Assembly (NCBI GenBank): GCA_028686145.1 | Contig: JAQUCQ010000190.1 | Coordinates: 1 to 6,626, forward strand | Direction: 5' to 3' | Origin: Desulfuromonadaceae bacterium | Lineage (GTDB): Bacteria > Desulfobacterota > Desulfuromonadia > Geobacterales > Pseudopelobacteraceae | Length of the DNA: 6,626 bases | Part shown: in pieces, positions 6,089 through 6,626 of the stretch | Numbering within the stretch: position 1 is the stretch's first letter | Layout of the letters: each line of letters opens with the position of its first letter | The notes under the pieces: generated by a model | What the model was told of the DNA's origin: nothing | Seen by the model: the letters and a program-made list of their open reading frames with translations, nothing else | Databases searched by the model: none | Position numbers and translations under genes: made by a program

Positions 6089-6367
6089 ATGAAAAAGATC
6101 AGCGCAGTAGTAGCAATGTTTGCGGTCACCGCTTTCGCCGGAGCATCCTTTGCAGCCGATGTAATAGAGTTGCCGGCATCCTTTGGTGCGGTATCATTTC
6201 CCCACAAGATGCATCAGGAACTGCTGAAAGATTGCAAAAAGTGCCCTGAAGGCGCTCCTGGTAAAATTGCCGGATTCGGTAAGGCTTGGGCTCACAAAAC
6301 CTGTAAAGGGGGCCACACTGAAATGAAGAAGGGCCCGACGAAATGTAAAGAGTGCCACAAAAAATAA
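6089..6367 (+). CDS. ppcA: PpcA-family periplasmic cytochrome c7 with two of three haem motifs lost
   Basis: A 92-residue precursor. Residues 1-22 are a Sec signal peptide (MKK, Ala/Val-rich core, cleavage after SFA), leaving ~70 residues as in Geobacter PpcA. Family landmarks are intact: FPHKMH with His39 and His42, GKIAGFGKAWAH with His69, and the C-terminal EMKKGPTKCKECHKK. Known role of the family: three-haem periplasmic carrier between inner-membrane and outer-membrane cytochromes in Fe(III) reduction. Here the first haem motif reads CKKCP (Cys49, Cys52, Pro53) and the second CKGGH (Cys72, Gly75, His76), so neither can attach haem in the normal way. Only CKECH (86-90) is complete. Its expected distal ligand His69 is kept, so one bis-His haem is plausible. 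AAGGAG lies 8 nt before the ATG, and promoter and terminator look functional. It may be a monohaem derivative, a decaying gene, or affected by sequencing error. Confidence 0.92.
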   Translation: MKKISAVVAMFAVTAFAGASFAADVIELPASFGAVSFPHKMHQELLKDCKKCPEGAPGKIAGFGKAWAHKTCKGGHTEMKKGPTKCKECHKK

Positions 6368-6398
6368 GCTGCGAAATCTTTTGAGTAATAGGTAATCA

Positions 6399-6429
6399 GG
6401 GGGGGCATACCACATGCCCCCTTTTTTTT
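6399..6429 (+). terminator. Strong intrinsic terminator after the cytochrome gene
   Basis: GGGGGCAT (6401-6408) pairs perfectly with ATGCCCCC (6414-6421) around the loop ACCAC, and two further Gs upstream can wobble-pair with Ts. Eight Ts follow directly (6422-6429). On the opposite strand the hairpin is not followed by a T-run, so it acts mainly on the cytochrome transcript. Confidence 0.93.
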
Positions 6430-6626
6430 ATCCTGCTATGCTGAAGCAATCACCCTGTTTAATCAGAAAGCCCTCTTGTTGCAACGCTTCAAGGTTCCGT
6501 TCCACGGCTTCATGCTCTGCTGCCACAATCTTGATCAATTCTTCCCGCGTTATCCCTGGCTGTACCATTATCTCCCGCAATAAGCGGCTGCGCATCTGCC
6601 TGGTGGAACCTTCAAAGCGACTTTGC
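6428..6626 (-). CDS. C-terminal end of a probable MutY-like A/G-specific adenine glycosylase (partial)
   Basis: An open minus-strand frame enters from beyond 6626 and ends at TAA (6430-6428), giving 65 visible residues. It starts QSRFEGSTRQMRSRLLREI and continues into a helix-rich segment (ITREELIKIVAAEHEAVERNLEALQQEGFLIK) resembling a winged-helix tail. The FEGSxRQxRxRLL stretch recalls the segment after the catalytic core in short, actinobacterial-type MutY proteins, which remove adenine mispaired with 8-oxoguanine. The helix-hairpin-helix and iron-sulphur Cys cluster that would prove this lie outside the window. Its stop codon lies in the T-tract of the cytochrome terminator, so the two genes converge with no spacer. 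That it is a real coding end is fairly secure; the family call is from memory and moderate. Another DNA-binding winged-helix protein is the alternative. Confidence 0.55.
   Translation of the reverse strand, partial: QSRFEGSTRQMRSRLLREIMVQPGITREELIKIVAAEHEAVERNLEALQQEGFLIKQGDCFSIAG

Noticed and set aside
6089..6367. Frameshift as the cause of the lost haem motifs
   Set aside because: The frame is continuous with conserved residues before, between and after the altered motifs; both changes are simple substitutions.

Overview
The window looks like a chromosomal stretch from an anaerobic member of the Desulfuromonadales (Geobacter/Pelobacter/Desulfuromonas group). The strongest pointer is a small periplasmic cytochrome of the c7 (PpcA) family at the right. 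The CbiE-CbiT fusion with a Deltaproteobacteria-like sequence and the 883-residue pyruvate phosphate dikinase agree with this. The placement is inferred from recalled family features, not from a search.

Layout, left to right. (1) 1-399, + strand: the 3' part of a NarL/FixJ (LuxR-type) response regulator, with its stop codon inside a perfect 12-bp inverted repeat. (2) 518-2433, + strand: a two-gene cobalamin (corrin-ring) operon, cbiET then cbiL, with a 1-nt stop/start overlap, preceded by an extended -10 promoter candidate and closed by a strong bidirectional terminator. (3) 2548-5199, - strand: ppdK, converging on cbiL, with its own sigma70-like promoter. (4) 5342-5782, - strand: a stand-alone gspG-type pseudopilin gene with no other type II secretion genes in view. 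(5) 5783-6088: an AT-rich divergent intergenic region with one possible 34-codon ORF, a repeated palindromic 10-mer and a good promoter for the cytochrome. (6) 6089-6367, + strand: the PpcA-like cytochrome, followed by a textbook terminator. (7) 6428-6626, - strand: the C-terminal end of a gene running off the window, probably a MutY-like adenine glycosylase.

The genes do not form one pathway. CbiET and CbiL belong to the anaerobic cobalamin branch, PpdK interconverts pyruvate and phosphoenolpyruvate, GspG is an envelope pseudopilin, and the cytochrome is a periplasmic electron carrier.

The most notable observation is in the cytochrome. Its fold signature and five of six expected axial histidines are intact, but two of its three CxxCH haem sites are destroyed (CKKCP and CKGGH), so only one covalent haem site remains. 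Other points are short sequence similarities among the upstream regions of cbiET, ppdK and the cytochrome, and the isolated gspG. I found no RNA genes, CRISPR arrays, insertion sequences or convincing riboswitches, and no clearly undescribed multi-gene system.
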